Assembly (NCBI GenBank): GCA_903923345.1
Contig: CAIXXI010000127.1
Location: 1 to 14,103, forward strand
Length of the DNA stretch: 14,103 bases
Reading direction: 5' to 3'
Origin: an uncultured Burkholderiales bacterium
Lineage (GTDB): Bacteria; Pseudomonadota; Gammaproteobacteria; Burkholderiales; Burkholderiaceae_E
The position numbers and the translations under genes were made by a program. The notes under the pieces are model-generated. The model was not told the origin of the DNA. It was given only the letters and a program-made list of their open reading frames with translations, and ran no database searches. Below, in pieces: positions 1 through 7,064 of the stretch; the stretch's first letter is position 1, and each line of letters starts with the position of its first letter.

Positions 1-381
1 GCTCAGACGCCCCAGTTGCAGCGCACCTATCTCGGTCTGTTTGCAGCCACACCCTGGCTGGTCCTGTGGTGGCTGGTGGCCAGGGCCGTGGATTTTTCCG
101 GACCGATCAACCTGCATCCGGACGCAACCGCCATCGCTTACCTGGTGATCACCGCTGTCTTTGCCACCGCCCTGGGCGGTGTGATGTGGAACAAGGGCGT
201 GGCGCTGCTCGGAATCAATGCCGGCATGATGTGGCAAAACACCGTGCCGGTGTTTGCAGTGCTGATTTCCCTGATTTTTTTCGGGGTCACGCCGCTGCCT
301 GAGCAGGTGATGGGCGGAGTGATCGTGCTGGCTGGCGTGCTCTACATGCAATGGCACAAGCTGCGGCGCAGCGCAGCATGA
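1..381 (+). CDS. EamA/DMT-superfamily transporter, C-terminal part
   Basis: The reading frame is open from the first base of the window to a TGA at 379-381, so the gene begins upstream; 126 codons are visible. The protein is strongly hydrophobic, with about four membrane segments: around residues 10-27, a long one near 43-61, one near 75-97 and one near 100-115. It ends in a short basic tail (KLRRSAA). This matches the second EamA repeat of drug/metabolite transporters, inner-membrane exporters or permeases of small metabolites. The phrase GVMWNKGVALLGINAG resembles the re-entrant or conserved segment often seen in the last repeat of this family. The substrate cannot be told. The gene ends 10 bases from the stop codon of the convergent ABC ATPase gene. 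An internal TTG at 16 is not a credible start because the family needs an upstream first repeat. Confidence 0.8.
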   Translation, partial: AQTPQLQRTYLGLFAATPWLVLWWLVARAVDFSGPINLHPDATAIAYLVITAVFATALGGVMWNKGVALLGINAGMMWQNTVPVFAVLISLIFFGVTPLPEQVMGGVIVLAGVLYMQWHKLRRSAA

Positions 382-391
382 GCACGGCGGG

Positions 392-1204
392 TCAGATATA
401 GCGGCGTCTGAGCAATTCAGCCGCGGATTCGTCGAGCAGGTCTGCGCGGCGGACCTCCTCGAAGCGGGCCAGCAGGTCTTCGGGCCGCAGGCGTCTTTTC
501 TCGGCGCCGCTCAGGTCCTGAATGATCCGGCCCCGGTGCATCATGATCAGCCGGTCTCCGAGACTGACCGCCTGCGCCATGGAGTGTGTGACCATCATCG
601 TGGTCAGGCGATCCCGAGTGACCACCCGGTCGGTGATGCGAATCACCTGATCGGCGCTTTTGGGGTCGAGTGCCGCAGTGTGCTCGTCCAGCAGCAGCAA
701 GCGGGGCTTGACCAGCGTGGACATCAGAAGCGTCAACGCCTGACGCTGACCACCCGAGAGGCTGCCGATCAGATTGTCCATCCGCAGCTCGAGCCCCATG
801 CCAAGCGAGCTCACCGCGTCACGGAGCATCGCGGTGTGTGCACCGGACAATGCCCAACTCAGGCCACGGGACTGTCCGCGACGCGATGCCAGGGTCAGGT
901 TCTCGGCGATGGTGAGATTCGGTGCGGTGCCGCTGAAGGGGTTCTGAAAGACCCGGCCGATGTACCGGGCACGCCGGTGTTCCGGCCAGGTGGTGACGTC
1001 CTGCCCATCGATGGAGATGGCGCCCTGATCGGTGATGAAACTGCCGGCAACCGCATTGAGCAGGGTTGATTTGCCGGACCCATTCGTGCCCAGCACGATC
1101 ACGAAAGAGCCTTCATCGAGCGACAGTGTCACGCCTTGCAGCGAGCGCACCTCATTGGAGGAGCCGGCATTGAAGGTCTTGTGGATGTCCTGAATCTCAA
1201 GCAT
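392..1204 (-). CDS. ABC transporter ATP-binding protein (TrpZ-like)
   Basis: This is a 270-residue cytoplasmic ATPase that should power the permease encoded just upstream. All ABC signature elements are present: Walker A GTNGSGKST (39-47), Q-loop Gln87 in VFQNP, signature LSGGQ (149-153), Walker B LLLLDE (169-174) and the H-loop His207. The Walker B is followed by HTAALDP, so the usual DEPT is DEHT; as I recall, this form is typical of ATPases paired with TrpX-type (PF04392) binding proteins. I chose the ATG at 1204 over an in-frame ATG at 1219 because family proteins start close to MLEIQ, and because it overlaps the permease stop by eight bases (ATGCTTGA), which suggests translational coupling. 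The start therefore lies inside the preceding gene. The family includes TrpZ of streptococcal tryptophan import, but the substrate here is unknown. Confidence 0.93.
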   Translation of the reverse strand: MLEIQDIHKTFNAGSSNEVRSLQGVTLSLDEGSFVIVLGTNGSGKSTLLNAVAGSFITDQGAISIDGQDVTTWPEHRRARYIGRVFQNPFSGTAPNLTIAENLTLASRRGQSRGLSWALSGAHTAMLRDAVSSLGMGLELRMDNLIGSLSGGQRQALTLLMSTLVKPRLLLLDEHTAALDPKSADQVIRITDRVVTRDRLTTMMVTHSMAQAVSLGDRLIMMHRGRIIQDLSGAEKRRLRPEDLLARFEEVRRADLLDESAAELLRRRYI

Positions 1205-2141
1205 GACCCACCCCGGCACGCGGCTTGCGGTTGCGCCACTGACGGATCAGCATCGGCGCCACCAGGGCGGTCAGCACGAAGGCAGCGGTGATCAGTTTGA
1301 GGTCGTTGGGATTCATCCCGACTCGCAGCGCGACCGCAACCAGCAGTCGAAACAGGATGGCGCCCAGGATGGCGGCGATCAAAAGATGCCCCAGCTTGCG
1401 CGAACCCACCAGGGCTTCACCGAGGATGACACTGGCCAGACCGGCCACCAGCGAGCCGATGCCCATGCTGATGTCTGCGAAGCCCTGATACTGAGCGAGC
1501 AGCGCGCCTGACAAGCCGCACAAGGCATTGGAGATCGCCAGGCCCATGGTCTGCATGCCGGAATCACTTGCGCCCAGTGCGCGGATCATCTGGCTGTTGT
1601 CTCCAGTGGCGCGCATGGCCAGGCCCAGTTGCGTGCGAAAGAAGGCGTAGAGCACAGCGCAGACACCGGCTGCGATCAGGAACACGGCAAACAACACAGA
1701 AAGGTCTGAAACCGAGACACTTCGACCCAGCCATTCGACCGTTTCACGACCACCGAACAGGCTTTTGCCCAGGTGGCCGGCCTCATTGGCAAAGCCGGGT
1801 GCGTTCGCCAGGGGCAGGTTGCTGCCACCCATCACATGCAGGTTGACCGAGTAGAGCGCGGTCATGACGAGAATCCCGGCCAACAGGTCATTGACCTTGA
1901 ATCGGGTGTGAATCACCCCGGTGAGTGCACCTGCCAAGGCACAGACAAGCATGGCTGCGATGATGGCAACGGAAGGCCCGGATCCATTCAGCAGTAACAC
2001 CGCCGAGACCGCTGCTCCAAGCGTGACGGTGCCTTCGCAGGTCAGGTCGGGAAAATTGAAGATCCGAAAACTGATGTAAACGCCCAGTGCCAGCACCGAC
2101 ACGATGAGGCCGATCGTGAGGGATCCAATCAGCAGGTTCAT
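1197..2141 (-). CDS. ABC transporter permease, BPD_transp_2 family (TrpY-like)
   Basis: This 314-residue inner-membrane permease has about eight or nine hydrophobic segments, from MNLLIGSLTIGLIVSVLALG at the N-terminus to a last helix near residues 285-304 and a basic tail (RQWRNRKPR). The cytoplasmic segment FRTQLGLAMRATGDNSQMIRALG corresponds to the conserved loop that contacts the ATPase in branched-chain-amino-acid/ribose-type permeases. The ATG at 2141 was chosen over the upstream ATG at 2231: the 30 extra residues are hydrophilic and unlike the family, and the chosen start overlaps the TGA of the STAS gene as ATGA, a classic coupling junction. It overlaps the ATPase gene by eight bases. 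With the flanking genes it forms a one-permease (probably homodimeric), one-ATPase importer of the TrpXYZ type. Substrate not deducible. Confidence 0.92.
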   Translation of the reverse strand: MNLLIGSLTIGLIVSVLALGVYISFRIFNFPDLTCEGTVTLGAAVSAVLLLNGSGPSVAIIAAMLVCALAGALTGVIHTRFKVNDLLAGILVMTALYSVNLHVMGGSNLPLANAPGFANEAGHLGKSLFGGRETVEWLGRSVSVSDLSVLFAVFLIAAGVCAVLYAFFRTQLGLAMRATGDNSQMIRALGASDSGMQTMGLAISNALCGLSGALLAQYQGFADISMGIGSLVAGLASVILGEALVGSRKLGHLLIAAILGAILFRLLVAVALRVGMNPNDLKLITAAFVLTALVAPMLIRQWRNRKPRAGVGHA

Positions 2142-3424
2142 GTCTGGGCTCCGGTGTGCAGCGCGCCGATCCAGCAGGCGCCTCGGATGAATCGGGTTTC
2201 CTCCGGACGGTCTGCAATCCGGTCGTCGCACAGCAGATGGATCACGCCCTGAGCCGACCCGACCTCAAAGAGCGGGCGCACCGTGCGGTGAAGGTCGATG
2301 CGGCCTTTCGGCAGCGGGCGGTGTCGGAAGGGCGCAGCATGCAGATGCCCGATGGGCGAGGCTGCCGCGCCGATCGGGCGCACGAAGGCCTGAAGGTCGG
2401 CTGGAATGTTCGCGTTCCGGGCAATCAGCCCGACTGCTACGACCGTCGAGCCGGCATCCAGTCGCTCGGTTGAAAACGACAGCCAGTCGCGCATTTCGGG
2501 GTGGGCGTAGGGGGCTTTCGGATCGGCCTGAACAGCCGGCGAGCGACGCAAGGCAGCACCGATCAGACCCGCTGATTCGGCACAGATTGCAATGCAGGCC
2601 AGCGGGCTGTCGACTGCAGCGAGTGCCTGTTCGCACAGCTCGGTCAGGCCGATCGACTGCTGGGCATCATTCGGCTCGAATCGGAGCAGGTGGCTGAAGT
2701 CGCCCTCGCAGCGAATGCTGTAGAGGGATTGGATCGGTGCAACGAAATCGCCCTCACTCAACAGGTAATCGCAGCCGGTCGAGCCGTTGCCCGGCTGGCA
2801 GGCGATCGCACCGGCTACAGCCAAAAACTCACCGAAAAAGGCGCGAGACGCGTTGAAATCATTGCCCAGTGCACCCAGACCCAAGGCCAGCGAATGGCTG
2901 GGCATGGGCAGGGTTTGACAATCGGTCGGGGTAAACCGGCAGCCGTCGAGTCGAGCGGGATCGCCCTGGAGCTGATATCGCATCGAGGCACCGCCCAGCG
3001 TGTGCAGCTCGAAATGCGTCGTGGCCGTCTGATGGCGTGTCGGTGCGGCCGGTGTAGCTGCGCGTTCAGGTACGAGTGCAGGTGCAGGTGCAGGTTCCTG
3101 GGTAGGCGTCTGAGTGTCTGTCTGTTCGATCGTGAGCAAACTGAGCAGGCCGGTCATCGACATGACTTGCGCAACCGGCCCAGGCAGGTTGCGCAGGGCA
3201 AAGTGGCCGGACAGCGCCTGGAGTTTTCGATGACTCGAGACCACCACGCGGATGCCAGCGGAGCTCATGAACTCGACCCCGGCCAGATCGAGCACCAGGT
3301 CATGCTGCTCGTTTCGAAGCCGCTCGTCGATCTGCCGCTCCAGGTGATCGGACCACAGGCCGTCGAGTCGACCGCTGATCTTCAGGATCGTGCGATCACC
3401 GGATTGTTCGGAGGCAATGTCCAT
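2138..3424 (-). CDS. STAS-domain protein with large unrecognised C-terminal domain
   Basis: The 428-residue protein has three parts. Residues 1-100 are a STAS (anti-sigma-factor antagonist) domain: LKISGRLDGLWSDHLE, then LVLDLAGVEFMSSAGIRVV. Ser55 aligns with the phosphorylated serine of SpoIIAA and RsbV, while the preceding Asp of those proteins is Ser54 here. Residues 101-136 form a Pro/Ala/Thr-rich linker partly coded by a three-unit hexamer repeat. Residues 137-428 are a soluble domain I do not recognise, with segments such as GEFLAVAG, CAESAGLIGAALRRSP and EETRFIRGACW. No membrane segment or signal peptide is seen, so it is probably cytoplasmic. The start ATG (3424) follows AGGA at good spacing and lies 21 bases after the binding-protein gene; its stop overlaps the permease start as ATGA. 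Lying inside an importer operon, it may regulate or sense the transporter; that is inference. Confidence 0.85.
   Translation of the reverse strand: MDIASEQSGDRTILKISGRLDGLWSDHLERQIDERLRNEQHDLVLDLAGVEFMSSAGIRVVVSSHRKLQALSGHFALRNLPGPVAQVMSMTGLLSLLTIEQTDTQTPTQEPAPAPALVPERAATPAAPTRHQTATTHFELHTLGGASMRYQLQGDPARLDGCRFTPTDCQTLPMPSHSLALGLGALGNDFNASRAFFGEFLAVAGAIACQPGNGSTGCDYLLSEGDFVAPIQSLYSIRCEGDFSHLLRFEPNDAQQSIGLTELCEQALAAVDSPLACIAICAESAGLIGAALRRSPAVQADPKAPYAHPEMRDWLSFSTERLDAGSTVVAVGLIARNANIPADLQAFVRPIGAAASPIGHLHAAPFRHRPLPKGRIDLHRTVRPLFEVGSAQGVIHLLCDDRIADRPEETRFIRGACWIGALHTGAQT
3076..3093. repeat. Three perfect GTGCAG hexamers in the STAS linker
   Basis: Three uninterrupted copies of GTGCAG (3076-3081, 3082-3087, 3088-3093) lie in the linker-coding part of the STAS gene. 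On the coding strand they give a Pro-Ala alternation between the STAS domain and the C-terminal domain. In-frame gain or loss of a unit would change linker length by two residues without breaking the frame. Confidence 0.8.
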
Positions 3425-3445
3425 GGTGTCCTGTGGCGCTGAGCA

Positions 3446-4546
3446 TCAGCGCGAAGCGGGCGCGGGCGACGATGCGCTGCCTGCAGCCGCCTTGATGGCG
3501 CCCGGCCCGTGCTCGCCATCCTTGTCGATGATCACGGTGGCGCGATCGCGCGCCGCTTGCGGTATCCGCCAGGGATCGCGCAGGCCTTCCAGGGCATTGA
3601 GGTTGATCATCAGACGGCCAGGCGCCCGGTTGGTAATCGGCAGGCTGGCCGGCGATGTGCCGTCGAGCACGGATGCAGCCAGCTCACCGACATCCCGACC
3701 GATCGAGACGTAATCCAGGCCGAGGTCAAAGAGCGTGCCTTTGCGGACATTCGGCGGAATGATCGAGATCACCGGGATGCGGGCGTTACGGGCCGCCTTG
3801 ACGATCACATCGATCGCGACCAGGGTGACCACATCGGCTGACACCAGAAAGGCATCCACGCCGCGCGAGGTCAGTGACTGCGCAGCCTGGGCCACTTCGG
3901 TGCTGTTCTCGGCATTTGCTTCGAGCAACTCGATGCCCAGGCTCTTGCAGGTCTTGCGGATCTCTTCGGTGTAGATCTGGGAACTGACCTCCGAGCTGTG
4001 CCAGATCAGCCCCAGACGGCGCAGGCCGGGATTGAACTCGAGCGCCATCTTCAGCACATCGGGTACGTTGATCAGACTGTCGTAACCCACCATCCAGGGC
4101 GGGTGGTCCATTGGGTCCGCGCCGATGCCCACGCCCGAGCGCTGCGACTTCACGATGATGCCGTAGACGTGCGGCACCTTCGATTGGCGGTTGGCATTGG
4201 CCACCGTCTGCAGGCTCAGCGTGCTCGCCGAAATGACCAGGTCATTGGACCCGTCGGTCACGCGCCGCCCGATGTCGTTGGCGGTGGCGAGGTCGCCTTG
4301 TGCATTGAACATCGACAGGCGCACGGTGCGACCGTCGATGCGACCCTTGTTGGCCAGTCCTTCGATGATGCCCTTGACGCCTTCATCGATCGCGGCCTGG
4401 GTGGTGTGTTGAACGATCGCGACCCGCGGCATGCTGGCAGACGATCCGCTGCGGCTGTCGTCAAAGGCGAGCAGGATGCCCGAGACGACAAGGATCATCG
4501 CGATCGGGGCAACAAAAGGACGAAAGAGATCGAACACGGCGCGCAT
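3446..4546 (-). CDS. ABC transporter substrate-binding protein, TrpX-like (PF04392 type)
   Basis: This 366-residue protein is the first gene of the operon. After a short cytoplasmic start (MRAVFDLFR), residues 10-29 are a hydrophobic helix (PFVAPIAMILVVSGILLAF), so the rest should lie in the periplasm. There is no lipobox cysteine and no clear Ala-X-Ala cleavage site, so the helix may stay as a membrane anchor. The body shows the ABC_sub_bind pattern: RVAIVQHTTQAAIDEGVKGIIEGL near 41-64, a DLVISASTLSLQT segment, GIIVKSQRSGVG, the hinge-side LGLIWHSSEVSSQ, and DAFLVSADVV followed by RIPVISI and DLGLDYVSIGRDVGELAA. Streptococcal TrpX binds tryptophan, but the ligand here cannot be read. No strong ribosome site precedes the ATG at 4546. 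The C-terminus is Ala/Ser/Pro-rich. The upstream gene is divergent, with 93 bases between. Confidence 0.88.
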   Translation of the reverse strand: MRAVFDLFRPFVAPIAMILVVSGILLAFDDSRSGSSASMPRVAIVQHTTQAAIDEGVKGIIEGLANKGRIDGRTVRLSMFNAQGDLATANDIGRRVTDGSNDLVISASTLSLQTVANANRQSKVPHVYGIIVKSQRSGVGIGADPMDHPPWMVGYDSLINVPDVLKMALEFNPGLRRLGLIWHSSEVSSQIYTEEIRKTCKSLGIELLEANAENSTEVAQAAQSLTSRGVDAFLVSADVVTLVAIDVIVKAARNARIPVISIIPPNVRKGTLFDLGLDYVSIGRDVGELAASVLDGTSPASLPITNRAPGRLMINLNALEGLRDPWRIPQAARDRATVIIDKDGEHGPGAIKAAAGSASSPAPASR

Positions 4547-4587
4547 CCGGCGAGTTTATCTTGAACGCTGAAAATCGAAGACGCAGG

Positions 4588-4617
4588 TTGACGCGCTGCT
4601 GACCGGCTGCCTAGCAT
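4588..4617 (+). promoter_or_regulatory. Sigma70-like promoter for the Asp-box gene
   Basis: A TTGACG hexamer at 4588-4593 and TAGCAT at 4612-4617 are separated by 18 bases. They match the -35 box at five of six positions and the -10 box at four of six. Transcription would start near 4624, leaving a leader of about 16 bases that holds GAGG (4631-4634) five bases before the ATG. It lies in the 93-base gap between the divergent ABC operon and the Asp-box gene. This is a visual match only. Confidence 0.45.
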
Positions 4618-4639
4618 CGGCTTTCCAATCGAGGATGCC

Positions 4640-5608
4640 ATGGCTGAATTCACTCTGTGCGTCGGAACTGCCGGGACGTCTGTCTGGTTCAGCCGGGATC
4701 TGGGCGAGACCTGGGACCGGCCGTACACCGAGTCCGGGCTCTACCTTGAGGCGCGGGTCTGGGCGCTGTCTGCCCATCCGGATCGCCCGGGGGAAGTGCT
4801 GGCTGGTACGGACTCGGGTGTGTACCGGTGGTCTGAAGCGCAACGCAGGTGGAGCCACCTGCCGTCGCCATTCGATGCAGCCTGCACCTGGGCGCTCGCG
4901 CAGGATCCGCATGATGCCGACGTCATCGTGGCCGGCACCCATCCGGCTGCGCTCTACCGATCCGACGATGGTGGCCGGACCTGGCGAAAGCTCGATGTGA
5001 AACTGGCCGACGAGTGCGTTTTTGTTGGAATCCCCAGAGTCACCCAGGTGATCTTCGATCCGGAGATCCGGGACACACTTTGGGCCGGTGTCGAGATCGA
5101 TGCGGTGCATCGCTCACGTGATGGCGGTCGCACCTGGGACCGTCTGGACAGCGGATTGGTGTCGGGGGATGTGCACGGTGTCGCGGTGGTTCGCGATGGT
5201 GCCCGTACGATCTTTGCCACCACCAACAAGGGCCTTCATCGCAGCAGCGACGAGGGGCAGACCTGGTCCTTCCAGTCGCTCGACTCGCCCTGGCAATACA
5301 CCCGCACGATCATGGCGCGCGCCGACGGTGACGCCACCCTGTTCCTGACCAATGGCAATGGACCGCCCGGATCGACGGGTCGCCTGCTGCGGTCAGTGGA
5401 TCATGGATCGACCTGGCAGGATGTCGGCTTGCCCGGTCAGACGAACAGCACGCCGTGGTGCATCGCCTCGCATGTTTCGGATCCGAACATTGTTTTCACG
5501 GTGACCAACCTCGGGCAGATTTTCAGAAGCCTGGATGGGGGCCAGACCTGGACCAAGCTGATCCGTGAGTTTGGTGAGGTCCGTTCAATGCTGCTGATGC
5601 CCGCCTGA
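4640..5608 (+). CDS. Asp-box (BNR) repeat beta-propeller protein, cytoplasmic
   Basis: The 322-residue protein contains six clear Asp-box motifs (S-x-D-x-G-x-T-W), starting at Ser18, Ser108, Ser159, Ser202, Ser252 and Ser297. A degenerate seventh unit (VYRWSEAQRRW) lies near residue 61. Asp-boxes sit in the outer hairpins of beta-propellers such as sialidases, sortilins and photosystem II assembly factors, so a six- or seven-bladed propeller is expected. Such proteins are often annotated as exo-alpha-sialidase, but I see no FRIP motif and no arginine triad, so sialidase activity is not supported. There is no signal peptide or membrane helix. The ATG at 4640 follows GAGG at five bases. It is transcribed divergently from the ABC operon and ends 21 bases from the convergent ChaC gene. 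The role is unknown; binding or scaffolding is a guess from the fold. Confidence 0.82.
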   Translation: MAEFTLCVGTAGTSVWFSRDLGETWDRPYTESGLYLEARVWALSAHPDRPGEVLAGTDSGVYRWSEAQRRWSHLPSPFDAACTWALAQDPHDADVIVAGTHPAALYRSDDGGRTWRKLDVKLADECVFVGIPRVTQVIFDPEIRDTLWAGVEIDAVHRSRDGGRTWDRLDSGLVSGDVHGVAVVRDGARTIFATTNKGLHRSSDEGQTWSFQSLDSPWQYTRTIMARADGDATLFLTNGNGPPGSTGRLLRSVDHGSTWQDVGLPGQTNSTPWCIASHVSDPNIVFTVTNLGQIFRSLDGGQTWTKLIREFGEVRSMLLMPA

Positions 5609-5613
5609 AGGCA

Positions 5614-5627
5614 AGGCCTCGCGGCCT
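5614..5627. other. Small hairpin between convergent stops
   Basis: AGGCC, loop TCGC, GGCCT gives a five-base-pair stem in the 21-base gap between the Asp-box and ChaC genes. No T-run follows on either strand, so it is at best a weak transcription-end signal. Confidence 0.25.
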
Positions 5628-5629
5628 GC

Positions 5630-6328
5630 TCAGCGAGCCGGTTCGGGCGTGTCGGATGGCGGTGCGGCGGCTTGCATCGACCGGACGGTGTGCTCAAGCG
5701 CTTCGAGGCGTCGGTCGCGAATACCCAGTTCACGCAGGTGCGCCACCGTCTCGAAGAGGTAGTCACAGCACCGACCCAGATGCCCCTGCGCGGTCGCGAT
5801 ATGGTGTGCCACGGTCTGGTGATCGAGCCCTGGCACATAGCGTTCATGGGATCGGTTGGCCGTAAAGGCGATCACCGGCTCCGGGCCCTCAGGGGTCTGG
5901 GCCACGGTCCAGACCGGGCGATAGGACAGGGTCAGCATCTCGCGGCGCCACAGCACGTCGAGTTCGGTCGACTCAGTGCCGGCTTCGAGCCGATACGCCA
6001 CGCCCGTGCAGCTGCCGCCTGATTCGAGCGACAGCATCAAGCCAGGACGTTCCGGGCTGCCACGTCCGGCGCGGTTCCAAAGACAGAACGCGCGATGAAA
6101 GCCGTGGACGCGGGCCACCCGGCGCTCGGCGAACTCGAAGGCGGGATTCCAGATCAGGGAACCAAACGCGAAGACCCAGATGCGCCCGGGCCTGGGCGAA
6201 CGGGCGATCATGGTCGACACCCCTGACTGGCGCTCTTCGTCGGTCATGAGTCGTACGCTGGGGCCGAGCACGGCCCGCAGAGACTCATGGATCGACCCAT
6301 CGAGGATGCTTTGTCGGGTCAGGGCCAT
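5630..6328 (-). CDS. chaC: Glutathione-specific gamma-glutamylcyclotransferase, ChaC family
   Basis: This 232-residue protein should cleave glutathione to 5-oxoproline and Cys-Gly in the cytosol. The ChaC fold is marked by WVFAFGSLIWNPAF (51-64), whose FGSL is a variant of the family's YGSL substrate-binding loop, and by VHGFHRAFCLWNRAGRGSPERPGL (75-97). Next comes CTGVAYRL, then LWRREM with Glu130 at the place of the catalytic glutamate. TANRSHERYVPGL is also typical of the family. The first 48 residues and the Ala/Pro-rich C-terminus add to the usual ChaC core. The ATG at 6328 has only a weak AGG upstream; I kept it because the residues before the core fit family length. The gene starts 46 bases after the CMD gene on the same strand and is probably the last gene of that operon, fitting a thiol/electrophile theme. 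Confidence 0.88.
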   Translation of the reverse strand: MALTRQSILDGSIHESLRAVLGPSVRLMTDEERQSGVSTMIARSPRPGRIWVFAFGSLIWNPAFEFAERRVARVHGFHRAFCLWNRAGRGSPERPGLMLSLESGGSCTGVAYRLEAGTESTELDVLWRREMLTLSYRPVWTVAQTPEGPEPVIAFTANRSHERYVPGLDHQTVAHHIATAQGHLGRCCDYLFETVAHLRELGIRDRRLEALEHTVRSMQAAAPPSDTPEPAR

Positions 6329-6374
6329 GGGTGCCTACGCTGCGAGGGGATCCGGGGCGCGGTCGACTGCTGGC

Positions 6375-7046
6375 TTAGCGCAGCACCGGCAGGGGATTCG
6401 GGCCGTTGTTCGGGATCGGTGTGCGGTCCACGTTCAGGACCATCGAGATCAGGGAGTAATAGCCGTTGACCGCAATCAGATCCATGACGCCCTGCTCACC
6501 GAACAAATCGAGCACTTTACGGTAGGTCGCATCGCTGACCTGTTTGGTTTCGTGTAGTTCACGGCTGAATGAGTACACCGCTTCCTCGTCCGGCTTCATC
6601 CCGGTCGGGGTCTGGCCCAGTGCGATTGAATCAGCGATCTTGGGGTCAAGGCCGGCCTGCAAGGCCAGTCGGTAGTGTGCATGCCACTCGTACTGGGAGG
6701 TCCAGTGACGGGCGGTCACCAGAATCGCCAACTCATTGAGGCGAAAACCGAGCGTGCTCTTGAACCGGATGTAGCTGCCGACTTTCTGCAGGTCGTCGCC
6801 GACTTGCGGGCTGCGCAGGAACACATTGAAGGGGCTGCCCACCGAGCCGCCGGCCTGATTGGCAGCCGACCCCTGAACCGACGCCCTCGGGCCTGACTGG
6901 ATGCTCTTGACCAGGTCTTTCTGCGCCTGGGTCATTTCGTCCGGCTGCAGGACCTTGAAGCGCCGTTGTGACTCCTGAGCGTGAGCACTCGGGAGGAGGG
7001 CTGCGACGGCCAATACAGCCAGGCCATGACGGACAAAATTGGACAT
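6375..7046 (-). CDS. Exported carboxymuconolactone decarboxylase-family protein
   Basis: The 223-residue protein has a clear Sec signal peptide: RH, then LAVLAVAALLPSAHA, with cleavage likely after AHA (residue 23). The mature part has the CMD/AhpD-like helical fold: RLNELAILVTARHWTSQYEWHAHYRLALQAGL (102-133), then an equivalent second segment GVMDLIAVNGYYSLISMVLNV. The CxxC pair of AhpD-type peroxidases is absent; Glu120, His122 and His124 occupy the region, as in gamma-carboxymuconolactone decarboxylase-like members. Family members are normally cytoplasmic, so export is odd. The ATG at 7046 follows GGAGA. The gene starts 18 bases after the VOC gene and is followed by chaC. Enzyme activity cannot be assigned; a hydrolase, lyase or decarboxylase acting on cyclic or phenolic compounds in the periplasm is possible. 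Confidence 0.85.
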   Translation of the reverse strand: MSNFVRHGLAVLAVAALLPSAHAQESQRRFKVLQPDEMTQAQKDLVKSIQSGPRASVQGSAANQAGGSVGSPFNVFLRSPQVGDDLQKVGSYIRFKSTLGFRLNELAILVTARHWTSQYEWHAHYRLALQAGLDPKIADSIALGQTPTGMKPDEEAVYSFSRELHETKQVSDATYRKVLDLFGEQGVMDLIAVNGYYSLISMVLNVDRTPIPNNGPNPLPVLR

Positions 7047-7064
7047 GCAGGTCTCCGGAAAGGA

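Noticed and set aside
2690..3442. Plus-strand open frame of 250 codons opposite the STAS fusion gene
   Set aside because: The STAS domain and operon overlaps fix the coding strand; the antisense product is a low-information, Arg/Gln-rich sequence.
4640..5608. Sialidase annotation for the Asp-box protein
   Set aside because: Asp-boxes only show the propeller type; the FRIP motif and arginine triad of sialidases are not seen.
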